A DNA stretch of 64,000 bases from Pseudopithomyces maydicus (Eukaryota; Ascomycota; Dothideomycetes; Pleosporales; Didymosphaeriaceae). Made by a program: the position numbers and the translations under genes. The notes beneath the pieces are model-generated. The model made no database searches. It was not told the DNA's origin and saw only the letters and a program-made list of their open reading frames with translations. This document shows positions 36,664-48,106 of this stretch, piece after piece (positions within the stretch are counted from its first letter, which is position 1; each line of letters opens with the position of its first letter). The stretch is from the NCBI GenBank assembly GCA_026873275.1, contig JANTUC010000002.1, positions 744,001-808,000 on the forward strand, read 5' to 3'.

Positions 36664-39600
36664 TCAAAGTGGATAAGGTGGAAAGCCGCCCTCCAAGTTT
36701 CCACCCCTGAACTCCTGCGGCTGATAACATCCCTCGACACCTAAATTAGTTTGCAGGATTGGCGCGTCGTCTAGAAAATTGGTTTCAAGGGAGCTGGAGC
36801 CACCATATATATGAGGATCATTATAGAACGGTCGTATAGCTGAATCCTGTGGCCCGAATTCATCCGCTAGTGATTGAATACCGGGATTCGAAACCATCGA
36901 ATCGCCTGCATACGGGTAAGAGAAGAGCGTGGTCTTGTAAGCATTCCAGTTATCGATTGCAGAATATTGAGACGTGTTCATGGCTTCCACGTCAAAAACC
37001 TGGTCTGTGGTACTTGATGGCGGCGTCAGTGACTTCTGGCCACTTCCTGAGCTGCTTCCTGATGGTGTCGTGCGGTGTACCAACAAGCACGGGGTCTGCG
37101 CTACGTCTGTCTCATTCGCTGTCGCTATGAATGTTGGCATAGCTTCAGAAGTGTGATCTACACACTGAGACAGTGCACTCAATTTCTTCTTTTTCCGCAG
37201 CCTGACCGGCTCACTCGAGACACTACTGCTCGCACTTGATTGCGCTAGCGACGTCATGGAAGCCATCTCATCGTTTGCAAGGCTGGCTTGATAGGCTAAT
37301 TTGGTCCGACAACTTTGGATTATAGCGGGTATTCTGTTCTTGATGCGCGTCATAATAGGTGACAACAATGGAGCGAGTTCCATGGCGAGCTCTTCCTCGA
37401 GTGCCTCGGAAAGAGCATTCGCCAGGCCTGGAGATAATACATTGCGGTCGTCTGTAAGGCAATTAGCACATTGATACCAATGAATGGTCATATCTAGCTG
37501 TTACTGACAAGGTGATGGGATTTCCGCCTCGGACTTTACTGAGAAAAGTATCTTATACATCATCCGCCACTTTTCTTCCGTATTTCTGGCATTCGCAAAC
37601 GGTGCCTTTTTGAAGTCCAGCTTTTTGAGTACTTGCAGCTGTATGCGTTCGTCTTGTGGCTTGGGTCTCTTCGCGCATATGATATCTTGAGAAAGGTGTT
37701 CATCTCTTTCTTCAATGGATTCAACCTCGATGTGACCTCAATTGACGGTCGAAGAGTCAGTACCAACCAGACCAAGGGGTACACAATAACTGTCATGTTT
37801 TTGACCGAGGAAACAAAAACACCGACATCTTGTGACTGATATCTACTCACATCTTGGACAGCGCAGGGGCTGTGTATGTACACGCTTTAGATGATCTTTA
37901 AGTTTCCCCATCTCCGTAAAGCCCTCGCCTCTACAAGCAGCCTTGGTATGTTTATCTGGCTCACGTTGATAGAATGGACACCTCAGTCTTCGCTGCGGCA
38001 TCCGATCGAATACGTGTTTCTTCTGGGGTCGACGGCTGTCATCATCGTCTTCGCTCGAGCTATCGTCATCGCCATCGCCATCACCTGGGTCATTCCTACC
38101 CCGTCCTCGAGGCCGCTTAGTGGTATTGTTGTTGGATAAGCCTTTTGACGATTGTGGCAATGACATATTGGATCCATTCCCGGTACTGAAAGACCTACTT
38201 GAAGAAGGAGAATCTTCTGTTGCATCTGTAGCCTCGAGTTGAGTGCAATCCAATAGATTCTCCAACAGAAGGCTTTTTATAGTACTCAATGCAGATTCGA
38301 GCACGAACTTATCATTGACAACACTGTCTGTTGCATCGGCACACTCCTCAGGCTCATCCGAAAGAGCACTTGAAGCACTCGCGTCCTCAATTTCGGCATC
38401 GACACTGAGGCATGCTGCGTGAGATCTACCCGTAATCTCCCTCTTATCTTTACCCTGGGAATAATGATCCAGGTGTACTTTGGGGGCTTTTTCCTTTTCT
38501 GTAGCGTGTACTGAGATCTCTTCTTGACTATTATTGTGTTTGGCTACTCGTGGTTTTGAATTGACATTTTTAGTAGCCATACTGTGAATCATTGTATAAT
38601 TTTGGGACTGATCCGGGACAGGATCTACAATGTCTTCGTGAAGGGGAGATTCAGTCTTAGGTTTCCATAATCGGTCGTACTGATGTGTGTCGAATGATGT
38701 CGGTAAGAAATTTTCTGGGTTTGGCATAAGAAGCCGTACGTCTGAGGGCGTCTGCTGGGCCATGTTCGTGTCGATACTTTCCAGTTTGTCTGATGTGATG
38801 TTTAGCAGAGCATAGTTCTCTTCCATAGCTTCCAGATACTTGGAATTTTGAGTTGTTTTAATTGTTTTGCCAAAAGTATCAGTGAGTGCCTCTTCTGAAG
38901 TCGGAAGTTGCTGTTGCGCAATGTGCTCATCATCTATGGGAGCGGCTGAACCTGCTCTACCGCGGCATGAAAAGTCTTGCGTTTCAAGCACGGATCTACT
39001 TGCCTCCACCACATTTTGCCAGTCTTTTAGAGCTTGCGTGACACTTTCTCTGCGGCTTCTGCGTCTTCTCCGTGCAGCTCGAGTATCTTCCTGCATCCCG
39101 ACCTAAATGAATCATGAGTTAAGCTATGACAATACTCTAATTATGTTTGCAACTCACAGATGGTTTTTTCAACACTGACGCATCGTCTAGATCCATTATG
39201 TGAAGGGATTCAAGTTTTTCTCCGGATTCGGCGTGGATGTTCGCTTCCCAACCGGAGATCAAGTTTCCAAGATCCGGCAAGGCGTAGTGACTTTCGGGAG
39301 TGGCACGCTTTTCGATGGCTAAATCGCCCGTAGCAGTTGGATCGGCAGTGCGTAGATACGAGCGCATCGCACACTTCCGAATTTGTTTCATTGTTCTAGC
39401 ATCTTTAAATTCGTCTGGATGACTTGCAGTCACGAATCTCAACACTGCCCCTGATAGAGGCGGTTTTGATTTCTCTTTTCGTGATCCAATGGATCGATCA
39501 TTTGATGTTTGGGGCGTATGCATTCGCGGTTCAGAGTAATATCCCGAGTCTTGGGACGTTGTCGATTTGCATCGGGACGAGCCTTTCCCTTGAAGAGGTA

Positions 39601-39847
39601 TGGACAGCGCCTTATCGCCATTGGTTGCTGAAGGGCACGGGTCTCCAATAGACAGAGTGCTAGACCTAGCATCTGGCTTTACTGTACGCAACTCGGCGAT
39701 AATCCTTTCCTTTACGATGCGCAAGGTGCGGCTCTCGCTCTCGGCAATGTCTTTGTCATCGTAAACAGAAGCAGAAATACCGTAAACTGGCTCGTTGATC
39801 ATCTCCAAGCTTGGCGTATTTGTTGCTGTTTCTCGCTCCACATACAT
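36664..39847 (-). CDS. Large fungal C2H2-like zinc-finger protein
   Basis: Probable nuclear regulator of an expanded fungal family; target unknown. Exons 39847-39158, 39102-37851, 37736-37509 and 37451-36664 join to 985 aa, with introns of 56, 114 and 57 nt. The first 600 residues are disordered and Ser/Asp/Glu-rich, with an acidic run (GDGDGDDDSSSEDDDD) followed by RRPQKKHVFDR. The finger region reads RLRCPFYQREPDKH, then MGKLKDHLKRVHTQPLRCPRC with Cys/His spacing typical of this group. The next part, EEKWRMMYKILF and IPSPY, is a family signature. The C-terminal third is Ser-rich with a possible coiled part (NALSEALEEELAMELAPLL). The intron at 37737-37850 splits a finger Cys codon. The family is recognised by pattern only. 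Confidence 0.82.
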
Positions 39848-41559
39848 TATGGCGCCTGTCTGTTAGGTGTTGTACCCTAAATGTTTGGCCAGAAGAGTGC
39901 GCAGAATAAGAAATGCGAGAGTGCGTGCAACGCACGAAAAAACGGTTTGCGGCCTCGTCCTTCATATCTGCCTGATTTTAAAGAAGGCTGAGCTGACCTC
40001 GCAGGCGTGAAAGCACAAATGTGCGATAATGTGGCTGCATGCATGTGGCGGTGCAGCACCGGACTTTACCTTGATTCCATCCACTCATCCAATGCAAGCC
40101 AAGCGTACGCGCTCGCTTCATACTGCTCCGGCCAATGACTTATGTTCGTCTTCAGCCTGGGTTGTGGCGCATGCGATATGGTTGAATCTTCTCGAGGCTG
40201 GGAAGCACAATTGTGCGATAGCGAAGATGGTCAACAATCTTCCTGAGCAATTGAAGAATGAAAGAAAGAGAATTTGAACATGGTTCAGTACGAGGATATA
40301 AAGAGGCGACGGATGCTCTTCGCTGTAGTTATGATATGATAGCATCTCCTTGGTTAGATCGTGGTCTTCAAGGCAAAATGTCTGTTTATCCTATTTCAAT
40401 ACATTTCAAGCTTTCTCCAAAGGACACGCAGGATACCCAGCCACGAGACGGCGGACGGAAACCTGAACTTATTGGTACTTGCGCCTGAAAGAAGAGGCAT
40501 CATCAGGTACTTAATGTCTCCTCTAGACTCTGAGTCTTGTGCCTCATCATTCGATATCGCAATGTCCATTCTCTTCATTGTCTTCATCGAGCTCTTACAC
40601 CCCTACTCGACCATACATTTCTCACGCAATACTAGATTCATATACCGCTTGATCTTCGCCTGCCCATGTCCGGTCGTTTTGGACAACATGTAGAACACGA
40701 CTATGGTTGCATACACGTTCCCAATCAAGCTACGCAGGCCCATTTTACGCACGATGAGCGGTGAATTTTCAATCCAAAAATGGAAGATGGTTCGTCGGCC
40801 AGGTCAAGGTCGTTGGCAGATTTGTGTACGCCGAAGAGGGAGGAAAAACTCTATCTTTGATGATGGGGTACTCTGTAAAAAACAAGTGTACCTATGAGAG
40901 TCGCCTTGGAGTCTGTACGATAAACGAAAAATTCTCGTAGTCTGTTCTTCACAAGAACGCATCTTGTGCTGGGTCAGAATGAATTTATTTTCCCTGTAAT
41001 AGAGTCAACATTACAAACATGAATATCGGTGCGTAAATATTCGGAGGTGCTTTTGGTTCAAATTTGTTTAGATTGGGATTTTTGGAAATCTCAGTGAAGA
41101 GATCCGCTCGGCAGCGAACCTGAGAGCGGATGAGCCTTGAAGCTATCGAGACCATAGCTACCCCAGCATAGGACACAGAAGAGTATGGTAGCTGGTAGTA
41201 TGTGCTTGACTAGTTTTACGCTGTACTGTGTGAGACTAGCCAGATAGGACTTTTTTTGCCTCTACTCAAGTACAATATCCATTCTCAGCAGAGATTGAAC
41301 CTCCCACAGTTCATTCTGGACCACCACAAACGGTTCAAACACCCTTGGACCAGCCCACTGAAGCTGAATTGATCCACTAGGTATCGATCACCCCGGACGC
41401 ATTCGTTCTGGGGGCATTACTGGATCAAGAAGACACGCCAACCCTGTGGCGGCGCCTAGAGCGATCGACGGTCTCAGGCGTACTGAAGCCGACTGGCAAC
41501 TGTGTCTAATGAAGCCGCCCCACGGAGTGATAATGCCTGCTGCGGTATCCTGTGCGGTT
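39848..41559. other. Intergenic region, possible degraded coding remnant near 41.3 kb
   Basis: About 1.7 kb: upstream DNA of the zinc-finger gene and the 3' flank of NKP2. A stretch at about 41,277-41,400 can be read as a Pro/Thr/Glu-rich peptide that ends at a stop, with no start nearby; it may be a relic but has no recognisable family. Otherwise I see nothing. Confidence 0.4.
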
Positions 41560-42182
41560 TCATCCCACTGTATCCGCGCATACAGCCTCCAGCCTCTTCA
41601 GGGTGGTGAGCACTTCTTCACCAATGTCCTCGCCGCCCACAGTCTGGGCAAATCTGCCGCGTCGAAGGTCGCTGAGTGCGTCGATGACCTCTTTGACTTC
41701 GCGCAAGGCATCGTGCTGCTCTTGCTCCATTTCTGCGATTTGGCTCTCGAGGCTTTCGCACGCTTCCTCTATGCCGGCGTGCACGGTTTGAAGGGTGTGG
41801 GGTTTGCGGGAGCGGTGGCCTACGAGCTGCGCAGTGTGAGAAGGTGCTCGTGTCCGTGTAGCTCGGGACATACCTCTTCTTCCATCTGGCGCGCAACTGG
41901 GTCCAGTCCGGCTACATTGGCGTCGTCGATCTGGCGGCGCTCCTGTGCATATTCACGCTTCAGCTGCTTCGATCGCTTGATTTCGATGGCAATATCCTGG
42001 CGCACCGCGTCGACATCGCGATCCCGCAGCACGTACAGCTCACGATACAGGTCCTTGACAGCGGGGTTGGTGCGGTGACTCTTGGGGAAGATGTCGGTGA
42101 ACTGGCGCAATGTCATGAAGTCGCGCAGTGACGCGGGCGCGACGAGGAAGTCAGACAACAGCTTGGCCTCGGTGGAAGGCAT
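41560..42182 (-). CDS. NKP2: Inner-kinetochore protein Cnl2/Nkp2
   Basis: Subunit of the constitutive centromere-associated network (yeast Nkp2, fission yeast Cnl2). Exons 42182-41874 and 41826-41560 with a 47-nt intron give 191 aa. The N-terminal half (MPSTEAKLLSDFLVAPASL, then FTDIFPKSHRTNPAVKDLYREL) has the family pattern: a short hydrophobic helix, a Phe-Pro turn and a helix leading to a long Arg-rich coiled coil. The C-terminal half is a second coiled coil (CESLESQIAEMEQEQ) followed by EVIDALSDLRRGRF, a conserved block. A longer upstream in-frame reading (to 42404) adds residues unlike the family. It is head-to-head with EAF3 across about 410 bp. Confidence 0.85.
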
Positions 42183-42595
42183 GGCAGCGAAAGATGCACC
42201 CGTGGACGTCCTGCAAAACGGCACGGCAGGACACTCCGGCACTGGATGCTCTGGAGTCTGGCCCCGGGTTCGCCTTTCCGAGGGACGCGATACGCCTGCC
42301 GTGTAGGGCTGAGCCGTCGCGGTCGCGTCGAGGGTCCGTGCTGAGAAACTCTGGACATTCAGCGACTTTGTCCCCACGCCCGTCACGTTGCCTGACTGGA
42401 CCACAAGCGCTCATCAGTGCAAATCGGCTCCATACGTCTGACATAGCTATTTGCCGCGTTTGAACAACCCGCCCCACGTGCACGGCGGCCTAAATCTCGC
42501 GCTACGTGCTTGTTGGACAGCCGTTGCCCCCTAGGCTCAACTGCCTCCACTACCATCACTTCACTGTTTTCCTGTATCGTCGGAATTTCACAGCC
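42183..42595. promoter_or_regulatory. Bidirectional promoter of NKP2 and EAF3
   Basis: A 413-bp divergent spacer. It carries a perfect CACGTG E-box at 42475-42480, about 115 bp upstream of the EAF3 start, a site type bound in fungi by bHLH factors such as Cbf1-like proteins. The spacing is compact enough for shared control; this is inference. Confidence 0.6.
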
Positions 42596-43909
42596 ATGGC
42601 CCCGAATCCAACTGTGGAGGCAGCTTTCCGCAAGGACGAGAAGGCCCTCTGCTTCCACCATGAGTTGATGTACGAGGCCAAGATCATCGAGGTATCGTCA
42701 CGCGAGGAAGCCGAGAAGAAGAGCGGCTACCAGTACAAGGTGCATTACAAAGGATGGAAGAACACGTAAGTTGCCTTTACTTGCTCGCTGCCCTGTTTGT
42801 CCCTTTCCTGCCCCATCTCTATCGCCAGAGCGCAAGTCTCCCATGTCCACCCTCAACCTTTAGCCACTGCAGCAGTGCTCGCCCGAGCCTTGTTCAGCGT
42901 GCACAACCTTCAGTCCACTCTACCATGCACTCTTGCCGCAGTACATGAGACCTATCGACTTAAACATCACAGCTGGGACGACTGGGTAGAAGAGGATCGC
43001 CTTCGCAAACTCACACCCGAAAATCGGGAACTGGCCAATTCGCTCAGGCACGCAGTGCTGGAGCAACAGCGAGCCGCAAGAGCTCAAGTGCAGCCTACGA
43101 AGAAGAAAGCACAGACTTCGACCCGCGGCAGCGAAGAGCGCCAAACGCCTGCCCAGACAGCTCAGCCTCGTGGTCAGAAGAGGATGCGTGACCAAGACCT
43201 CGAGAAGGTAAGTAACTGAGTTGAAATATCAGGAAGTTCTATTACTCATTGTCCAAGCTGGCTCCAGCGGCTAACCTGCTGCAGGAGGAGGTGTTCAACA
43301 ATCGACGCGCAGTGAGGATTCTCATACCTGACAGGCTCAAGAGCATTCTGGTTGATGATTGGGAAAATGTCACCAAGCAACTTCAGCTCGTATCACTGCC
43401 CGCCAAGTATCCTGCAAGCGTCATCTTGGATGAATACTTCAAGTATGCAACAGGAGCCAACATGCGCAGCACCTCGGAGATGGAAATCCTACAGGAAGTC
43501 ATCCATGGCCTGAAGGAGTATTTCAACAAAGCATTGGGCCGCTTGCTTCTCTATCGTTTTGAAAGGGAACAGTTCTTCGACATCTACTCGGCCATTAGCC
43601 TCCCCACTGGTGACCTAGCTGGGAAGGCGGTGGCGGAGATTTATGGCGGGGAGCACCTGCTCCGTCTTTTCGGTAGGTTTTGTCATCTCTCAACAAATTG
43701 AAAATCCAGGAGCTCATTCAACCATAGTTTCCATGCCAGAACTCATCGCGCAGACCAACATGGATGTCCAGGCAGTCAATCGACTACGGGAGGAACTTGG
43801 TGGCATGACGCACTGGCTTCAGAAGGAGCCGCAGGTCACCACATTTTTCTCGTCGACATACGAGAGCCCTGGGACGGCCTATATCGAGAAGGTCAAGACC
43901 AGCACCTAG
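42596..43909 (+). CDS. EAF3: Chromatin protein Eaf3/MRG15
   Basis: Chromo-barrel and MRG subunit shared by NuA4 acetyltransferase and Rpd3S deacetylase; reads H3K36 methylation over transcribed genes. Exons 42596-42765, 42973-43207, 43285-43672 and 43728-43909 give 324 aa, the usual length. The chromo barrel spans residues 10-75 (CFHHELMYEAKIIEV, YKVHYKGWKNTWDDWV), with the aromatic residues expected for methyl-lysine binding. A Lys/Gln-rich linker follows, then the MRG domain from about residue 136: DDWENVTKQLQLVSLPAK, ILDEYFKYATG, the ALGRLLLYRFER core, VSMPELIAQTNMD and VNRLREEL. The first intron is long (207 nt). The acceptor at 43727 was preferred over one at 43710 because it restores LFVSMPELI. 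Confidence 0.95.
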
Positions 43910-44169
43910 AAGCGATCTTTTGACCAGGATCGATCACCAACGCGTCAGCACTATGGCTGGCTGTCCAGCATGACCTTTGAGACCCCGTTCTCACATGCTG
44001 ACACGGTTTTCTTGCATCTTCTTTCAGGGCACGTATTGTATCATTACACGGAGGGTTCACGGCGCTCTGGTGAACACGGTTTGGGGTTAGTCATCTCCGT
44101 CAGGCCCAGTTTTATAGCACTCGGGTGCCACTGCACACGAGCCGACATATCATGGTCTTTGGTCTCTGT
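43910..44169. other. Short convergent spacer between EAF3 and NRK1
   Basis: About 260 bp separating the stop codons of two convergent genes. It must hold both 3' ends, which may overlap. No other feature seen. Confidence 0.5.
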
Positions 44170-44949
44170 TCAATTTTGCTGCAAGTCACCTTGCTCGGCG
44201 CGTGCATCTTTGATGGCTTTTTCCACCACGCCCACGGCCCATTCCAAACATTTTTCCATGTCCTCTTCCGCCTCCCTCGACATGCCCTCGATCCCCACCT
44301 CCCGGCACACCTTCTCATCCAGCTCTCCCTCCACGTCTCCATCCTTGAACAGAAAGCTATGATCGTGCACGTAATTCGGCCAGACCACCTTGTCCACATA
44401 TCCCGGCGGATCCTCCCAGAAGCCCTCCAGCGTCACATAGCCACTCCTTGCTTCACGCCTACTCTTCGCAGTTGCATAGCTCGTCCTCAAGAACATCTTG
44501 ATGTCGAACAAGTCTCTGATCTCCTTCATGTCCTCACTGAACAGCAAGAAGCCATCTACAATACATATGGTCCTGTTCCACTTGGCCTCCTCTACGACCT
44601 TGGCTATCCGCTCTTTCACTCTGGAGAGGGTCTCTGGACGGACGCCGTGCTCGCCCACGCTGTTCTGGTCCTCCTTGGATACAAAATCTGGAGGCGAGTG
44701 ATTGTGTGCTTTGATGTAGGCGAGGGTAGACTGGAGCTGAGGCAGGTTGAGTGATTCGATGCAGTCCCAGTCCTGGATACCATCCTTGACGGGGATGTCT
44801 TGGTCGGTGAGGTAGAAATCGTCCAGGTGCAAAATGGTTAGTTGGTGGGGTGGGAAGCTGTCGCGGAGGAGACGGGACAGGGTGGTTTTGCCAGAGGACG
44901 AGGGACCGGAAATGCCCAGTAGGAGGATGGGCTCTGAAGCGGCCGCCAT
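44170..44949 (-). CDS. NRK1: Nicotinamide riboside kinase
   Basis: Phosphorylates nicotinamide riboside to NMN, a salvage route to NAD+, in the cytosol. Intronless, 259 aa, close to family size. The P-loop is GPSSSGKTTLS near the N-terminus, followed by LHLDDFYLTDQDIP, which carries the conserved substrate-binding Asp residues, and GIQDWDCIESLN. The IVDGFLLF strand precedes a lid region with Arg residues (TAKSRREARSGY). YVDKVVWPNYVHDH is a further conserved block. The start with context CACCATGG at 44949 was chosen over an in-frame Met five codons upstream. The main alternative is uridine kinase, but the DWDCPESL-like block and the short length fit NRK better. Divergent from the ARMH3-type gene. 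Confidence 0.9.
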   Translation of the reverse strand: MAAASEPILLLGISGPSSSGKTTLSRLLRDSFPPHQLTILHLDDFYLTDQDIPVKDGIQDWDCIESLNLPQLQSTLAYIKAHNHSPPDFVSKEDQNSVGEHGVRPETLSRVKERIAKVVEEAKWNRTICIVDGFLLFSEDMKEIRDLFDIKMFLRTSYATAKSRREARSGYVTLEGFWEDPPGYVDKVVWPNYVHDHSFLFKDGDVEGELDEKVCREVGIEGMSREAEEDMEKCLEWAVGVVEKAIKDARAEQGDLQQN

Positions 44950-45306
44950 GGTGGTGTAATGCAACGGGTCAGTGTTTGGGACGGCTTCTCAAGGGAAGGA
45001 GATGCCCCGCTATTTGTGTGCTTGGGCGGTCGGCACAACGTTACGAAGGGTCGGGACGGGGATCACGGCGATATCTGACTGCAGATCAGACGCATGCTAC
45101 TATCGTCGGTCGTAAGCAGACGACATGTAAAGACAGTGCCAAATCGGGCAATCTACAAAGGCTGACATGGCCCGTTGAAGGAGCCGCACTGTCACAAACG
45201 GGCCTAGGCACTTGGGTATTTTGGCGCACATGTCGGGGCGCCAGTGTCGCAACGCCAACACGGAGCGCGACAGGCCAGCCAGCCCAGGGCGACTCTGCAC
45301 AAGACA
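44950..45306. promoter_or_regulatory. Divergent promoter of NRK1 and the ARMH3-type gene
   Basis: A 357-bp head-to-head spacer that must serve both genes. No known site is obvious to me. Confidence 0.5.
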
Positions 45307-47454
45307 ATGGAGCCGTCGCCCTTGACGCAGGTCTCGCAGCAGTCGTTCCAGCCCAAAATCATCCACCTCTACGAGACGCTCTTCCGCGTGCGTACCCTCC
45401 CTCTTTCCCTCTCTCCCTCTCTCCCTCCCCCCACATGGCGCGCTCGGTGCTGAACGTCGCCGCAGGACGATGAAGACGACGCAGAGCTCTCCGAGGGCTT
45501 CTGGGAGGAGTTCTTCCTGCACCGGCCAGACCAGCGGGGCCTGAAGCGCCTCCTGGGCCGCATCCCGCCCGACGAGATGCTGCACCTGCAGACGCATTCG
45601 CAGGAGCTGTTCCGCCGTGCCATTGCGCGCATCAAGCAGGCCGCCGCGCCTTCGGACGAGATCGCACTCGAGGTATGAGTACAACTGCCCAGAGTGCATG
45701 CGCTGGCTTACCGGCCAGACCTTGACCGTGTTCTTAGATGCTGCCCTGACCAAAAAGTACACAAATCCCAGCTCAGACATCATCTCCGTGCTGGCTGGCC
45801 TCCACGATGCCGACGTGGTCCTCGCCGATTTCGTAGGCGCCCTGGACATGGTCATACGCAATGGGAGAAGCCGTACGTCACCTTGGACTCGTGATACCCA
45901 CCACCTGGGCTGACCTGTGCAGTGCCTCTCCGCCTCAAGGCCGTACGGACCGCCCTCTCCACCACCGCCGCCGGCTTCCTCACCGTCCTGCCCTCGTACT
46001 TCACCCACCGAGACCTCTTCCCCTCGCTCGTAAAGTACATACAAGACTGCGAGGACCACACCCAGGTGTTGCCAGCCTTCTACCTGCTCGGCCTCTTGGT
46101 CAACTACAACAAGTTCGAGTTCCAGAATCCGTATAGACTACGGCTCGACGACTTTGTGAACGACCAAATCATCCAGAAGATCGTCACAAGCTTTGGAGAG
46201 ACATGTACCAGCTTGAGAGACGCATACGTCGCTGTGCAAGATGACATGCCTGAGGGCTGGTCATTAGGGTCGACGCTGAGCTACATCGGCTTGGGCATGC
46301 TTTCGCCTGCATCTCGGCCCACGACGCCGACACCAAGCGCCGATGAGAGCAAGTCTTTGTTTGCAACACTGTATGTAGAATCCGTACAGTACCAATCTAT
46401 GTCGCTCACTGCCTTCTTAGTCCTGGACCTGAAATCGGTGTGCTCCTATCCACCTATGACTTTGCGAACGCGAACAAGGTCTTCTGCTTCAACCTCGTGT
46501 CCGCAGAAGCAGCCGGGAAGGAGAGCACTTCCCCTATGAGTGCTTTTCTCTCGCTCACCTCATACTCCTTGCAGCATGCACATCGCTCCCAAAGGGCCGC
46601 CCTGTATACGTACCTCAGCCTTTTCATTCTGCAGCTCTTGGTCGAGGACCAGTCGCTTGTAAAGCGATTGTGCAACGAGGAAAATAAGCTTTCAGTACGA
46701 CTGTGCCGCCAACGACAGCCATACCTACCACTGGTCAAAGGCGAGCGTACAGCTGCATCAGTCATAATAGACCTGGTCATCGACGGAATCAATCACAATC
46801 TACGCCGACGGCTTGATATCGAGTTCTATACGTAGGTACCCTCATGTTTCGTCCCGCATTGATCTGACCCTCGCTAGCCTCTCCCTCGGCATCCTCTTGC
46901 GTCTTCTATCCTACCTCAGTAGGGCTAAAGTCCGCATAACGTACCACTGGTCCGAATTATGGCGCTCTTTGCTATCTTTTTTCCGCTTTCTCACTACTTA
47001 TGTTAACGACATTCGTGCTCTGCATCGCTCTTCCGACATGGTCACCCTTTTGGTCAATCTACTCGCTTTTGCCCTATCCAGTGGTGAAAATTTCTTGCCG
47101 GATCCTGCAGCATACGATGATCTCTTTTATAAACTTGTCGAGACAGGCGATATTCTTACCAAATTTCGGGACGCCTTCGATCTCGGCAGCTCGACGTCGA
47201 TGCAAACTTTAGTGAACGTTTCGGGCCATTACCATGCGCTGTTGGAAGGAAAAGAGGGCAAGTCAGGGAAGAAGAATTTGAGTCCCAAGGAAGTTAGCAC
47301 CGTTATCAAGCAAGGGTACGAGACCCTTAGTATCGAGGCAGGTGATGGGCTGGATCGATGGGAGAGATTCCGTGAAGCTGATTGGAAAGTGGCCCTGAAA
47401 AAGATCGCCCGAGCGGCAGTGGAGGACGCAAAAAGGTTGAAGGAGCAACCTTGA
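45307..47454 (+). CDS. ARMH3/DUF1741 armadillo-like protein
   Basis: Fungal member of the C10orf76/ARMH3 family (DUF1741). The human protein supports PI4KB at the Golgi; the fungal role is less clear. Exons 45307-45387, 45466-45672, 45719-45872, 45923-46370, 46421-46831 and 46878-47454 give 625 aa, all introns 46-78 nt with GT-AG ends. It is almost entirely alpha-helical: KIIHLYETLFR at the N-terminus, an acidic EFFLHRPDQRGLKRLL block, LPAFYLLGLLVNYNKFEFQNPY in the middle, and LSLGILLRLLSYLSRAKVRI with ELWRSLLSFFRFL near the C-terminus. No catalytic motif. The C-terminal end is Lys-rich. The first intron is a long CT tract. Assignment rests on the NKFEFQNPY and ELWRSLLSFFRF blocks. Confidence 0.82.
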
Positions 47455-48106
47455 AAAGAGAAGGCCTTTGTGATTTCTAGCAATCTAATAGATATACGGG
47501 ACGCTCGAGATGTTGACGGAGTCCTCCATCCTGAGCGGACAGGCAGAGCATGTTGATTTTGAGACTTCACACATACAGTATACGGTATGCTCAGGTCCAT
47601 CGCATATGTATCGGCGTTGTATGATGTTCCCTAAACTGACCGCATTGGGCCATAAAAAGAGCTATCCCGCCAATCAAAACTACTCGGTCCGCATCTACCG
47701 CGAAATTATCCAGTAAAGTCTTGGCGACCATTGCACTCTTGATATTTCTCAGTACAATATAATACATCCAGGAGATTAATGACGATTCATCATGTCGAAT
47801 CCTTTCTTTGATCTGCTAAAGAGTCTACTTGAAGCCACGACATCATCAGACCCCCAATTTCCATGCTAATAACGGTACTGGACTGATCAACAGCGCCTAT
47901 TGGCCAATAACGGGCCCGTTTAATCTATGTGAACAGCCTCAATTTACGACGCGTAGCGATCGGTCCTAGACCGTTGCCAGGAACATGTGGCTGTAAGACA
48001 TCGTTTATACGTGGCCAGAAGAAACGCCGAGTAGCTATAACAGCATGAGCTTCGAGAAGATTCTTGGAAGCTCGCTGATGTCTTGTTTGCACGCGTTGTC
48101 ATCATT
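47455..48106. other. Intergenic region between ARMH3-type and GH5-like genes
   Basis: About 650 bp between two plus-strand genes; holds a terminator and the next promoter. No gene seen. Confidence 0.5.

Noticed and set aside
41277..41445. Possible retroelement-like peptide remnant
   Set aside because: Only about 35 codons, no enzyme motif, no terminal repeats or target-site duplication visible.
45100..46059. Minus-strand open frame of 319 codons
   Set aside because: Antisense to the first exons of the ARMH3/DUF1741 gene, which shows family motifs and good introns.
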